Positions 62,763-64,000 of a stretch of 64,000 nt of DNA are shown piece after piece; the first letter of the stretch is position 1, and every line of letters starts with the position of its first letter. The DNA comes from Saprospiraceae bacterium (lineage in GTDB: Bacteria; Bacteroidota; Bacteroidia; Chitinophagales; Saprospiraceae). A program made the translations under genes and the position numbers. The notes under the pieces are model-generated. The model was not told the DNA's origin, did not search any database, and saw only the letters and a program-made list of their open reading frames with translations. The stretch covers positions 44,844 through 108,843 of the forward strand of contig JABSSL010000080.1 of assembly GCA_013214355.1 (NCBI GenBank). The letters are read 5' to 3'.

Positions 62763-63449
62763 ATGAATACTATTGAGTTGCTCGTCCAAAAAGGGAAATT
62801 AGATCAAGTCTTTGAACGTCTACTGCAGAATGCCCGTAGTCGTACGCTTAGAGGTCAAGTCTTGAATCTTCAAAGTGAATGGAATGAAATTGAAAAATCT
62901 CAACTTCTAGGAATTCTCACATACAGCGATTATACAATCAGCTTGAATCGAATTCGGGCTGCAGTTATTGATCTCTTTAATCATACCAACATGAGTTCCT
63001 CTAGCAAGTACTCCGAAGATTACTCTAGCAAAATCACAGCCCTCCAACAATTGAAAAAGAAGGTTCGCTTTGGGTTCAGCCAAGAGCTTAAAAACAATCT
63101 TTCCGGATTACTGAATGACTTCCTTACCTACGAAAGCACGAGACGCAGAAATGAACTGTTCGATATAGGAGAAATAGAGATTGAGATACTCAATGAACGA
63201 TATGACTCCTTTCTAGAAACGCATGAAAGAGAGTTAAGAACAAAACAGGAAGTAAAGGTGGCTACCCTAAAACGGCAACTCAATGAATTGGAGCAAAATC
63301 TTACAGTCAAAGCTACTCAGACCATCATCGACAATCTCATTGCCTTTGATCTGGAATATGCTGAATGGAAGGAGGCTGCTACTAGCCTAAACGATAGCAA
63401 TGTGGAAAACTTTGCGTATCAGTTGGCGGAGGTTATTGACGCATTATAA
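62763..63449 (+). CDS. EAD11-like protein (Effector-Associated Domain) with coiled coil
   Basis: 228 residues from MNTIELLVQKGKLDQVFERL. Residues 1-76 match the Effector-Associated Domain 11 pattern: a short first helix ending KGKLDQVFERLL, then GQVLNLQSEWNEIEKSQLLG, ILTYSDYTISLNRIRAAVID and LF. In known proteins, EAD11 is a death-like adaptor joined to caspase-like, TIR, trypsin or NTPase effectors of conflict systems. Here no effector follows: residues 85-228 are helical, with a coiled coil about 130-205 (EIEIEILNERYDSFLETHER, TKQEVKVATLKRQLNELEQN). It may recruit an effector made elsewhere. The gene stands between the MITE-like element and a tRNA remnant. Confidence 0.6.
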   Translation: MNTIELLVQKGKLDQVFERLLQNARSRTLRGQVLNLQSEWNEIEKSQLLGILTYSDYTISLNRIRAAVIDLFNHTNMSSSSKYSEDYSSKITALQQLKKKVRFGFSQELKNNLSGLLNDFLTYESTRRRNELFDIGEIEIEILNERYDSFLETHERELRTKQEVKVATLKRQLNELEQNLTVKATQTIIDNLIAFDLEYAEWKEAATSLNDSNVENFAYQLAEVIDAL

Positions 63450-63534
63450 TGTGGAATCGATAGTGTTGAATGGATAATGGGTTGGGGGGACTAATATTGT
63501 CGCTATATACTGAATGTAACCTGGCTCAATGTAG

Positions 63535-63580
63535 AACTCCTGACGGGAATCGAACCCGCGTTTTCTCATAGAAAGTGAGA
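63535..63580 (-). pseudogene. 3' half of a tRNA gene (possible attachment-site remnant)
   Basis: Read on the minus strand: anticodon stem-loop TCTCA-CTTTCTA-TGAGA (63580-63564), variable AAAC, T-arm GCGGG-TTCGATT-CCCGT (63559-63543), acceptor 3' strand CAGGAGT (63542-63536) and a T discriminator. No D-arm or ACTCCTG acceptor half occurs in the 60 bp to the right. The stem and the loop resemble a tRNA-Arg(TCT) loop shifted by one base; strict reading of the loop would give TTC. A lone 3' half is the usual trace of tRNA-directed integration. Confidence 0.6.
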
Positions 63581-63711
63581 TGTCCTGGATTATTCAATGT
63601 ACTTTCTTCGAAACTTTGTTGCCTTAACAGGAAGCAACAAGGATCTATGGGAAATTATGAACCAATTACTTAGAAAAGAGGCAGATAATCTAATGGAGAG
63701 AAAATAGTGTT

Positions 63712-64000
63712 TTATTCTACTTCAAGAGTTGTTTCCCCTGATTGGAGTAAGATAGCGTTCAACAGCTGTAAAGAATAGTATCTTTTATTACTGATCAGCT
63801 GTTGAAACAAAGGCTTTAGTTCATCTATATTACCTTTTGACTTTGCATTTATCAACAAACCTAGTGTACCAATAGACAGTATCCTAAAAAACGTGTAATT
63901 AAAAAATGAAGGGCTTAAGCCCAAAGAACTATAATTTGACTCTTTCGTCAAAAATAGCAATAAACTGATTAAGAATAATGGGCCAGTTGCGAATAGGCAT
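63712..64000 (-). CDS. Unrecognised protein, C-terminal part (runs off window)
   Basis: The frame is open from the right edge to a stop at 63712, 95 residues. It holds a hydrophobic span (FATGPLFLISLLLFL) near the edge and a helical tail (INAKSKGNIDELKPLFQQLI, SLQLLNAILLQSGE, ending TTLEVE). No ATG start lies inside the window, so it is the C-terminal part of a longer gene. It lies on the inner side of the tRNA remnant and may belong to an integrated element. Family unknown. Confidence 0.5.
   Translation of the reverse strand, partial: CLFATGPLFLISLLLFLTKESNYSSLGLSPSFFNYTFFRILSIGTLGLLINAKSKGNIDELKPLFQQLISNKRYYSLQLLNAILLQSGETTLEVE

Noticed and set aside
63535..63610. Complete tRNA gene
   Set aside because: No D-arm or matching 5' acceptor strand could be found in the expected 30 bases to the right; only the 3' half is present.

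Overview
The window looks like chromosome of a marine-type Bacteroidota, most likely a Saprospiria/Lewinella-like member. This rests on two long secreted proteins with type IX (Por) C-terminal sorting domains, tandem Skp/OmpH genes followed by murI, many OmpA-type and lipoprotein genes, LytS/LytTR signalling, DUF3667 and FadL-like proteins, TAnnTTTG promoter -7 elements, and starts without Shine-Dalgarno sequences. Most of it is ordinary chromosome; accessory character appears only at the right end (about 60.4-64 kb).

Layout. 0-2.1 kb: start of a leftward secreted protein gene cut by the window edge, then a divergent LytS/LytTR pair with two 12-bp direct repeats in the shared promoter region. 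2.1-5.6 kb: a leftward three-gene operon in which glutamine-dependent NAD+ synthase is flanked by two different ADP-ribosylglycohydrolase-family genes. 5.7-9.2 kb: a CAP plus OmpA-like secreted protein and a DUF3667 membrane protein. 9.4-15.4 kb: dnaX, a Crp/Fnr regulator, DUF429, an HD-domain protein and a secreted TPR protein. 15.5-18.5 kb: an OmpA protein, then a flavin monooxygenase divergent from a TetR regulator across a repeat-rich operator region. 18.6-27.5 kb: a hairpin-like noncoding element, a HYR/T9SS protein, an ECF sigma/anti-sigma/CpxP-like operon, a helical-repeat protein and a 1000-residue T9SS protein. 27.5-35.2 kb: a single-domain response regulator, proS, an extremely low-complexity secreted Asp/Tyr-Trp/Arg-Gly-Ser/Arg protein, a FadL-like porin, a YdjM-like membrane protein and an HD protein. 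35.2-38.8 kb: a molybdopterin-type cluster (MOSC, MoaE, MoaD) with a SufS-type cysteine desulfurase, and an RluA-family pseudouridine synthase. 39-45 kb: skp1-skp2-murI, an unknown protein, trmB and a secreted protein. 45-56.5 kb: M1 peptidase lipoprotein, alpha/beta hydrolase, OmpA lipoprotein, methyltransferase, M48 peptidase, KptA/Tpt1, a D-threonine-aldolase-like enzyme and an SF1 helicase with a nuclease-like tail. 56.5-62.3 kb: secreted proteins, a thioredoxin-fold protein without CXXC, a GH43-like lipoprotein and an unlisted 50-residue peptide gene with a double-glycine motif.

The last 2 kb hold the strongest accessory signals. There is a 182-bp element with perfect 15-bp terminal inverted repeats, a stand-alone protein whose N-terminus resembles Effector-Associated Domain 11 (a recruitment domain of bacterial conflict systems), the 3' half of a tRNA gene with no 5' half, and the C-terminal part of an unrecognised protein running off the edge. 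A tRNA 3' remnant beside such a gene suggests the left boundary of an integrated island that continues to the right.

All functional names come from reading translated motifs by eye; no database or structure search was run. Start codons were moved inward where the longer reading frame begins upstream of an obvious signal peptide or family N-terminus.
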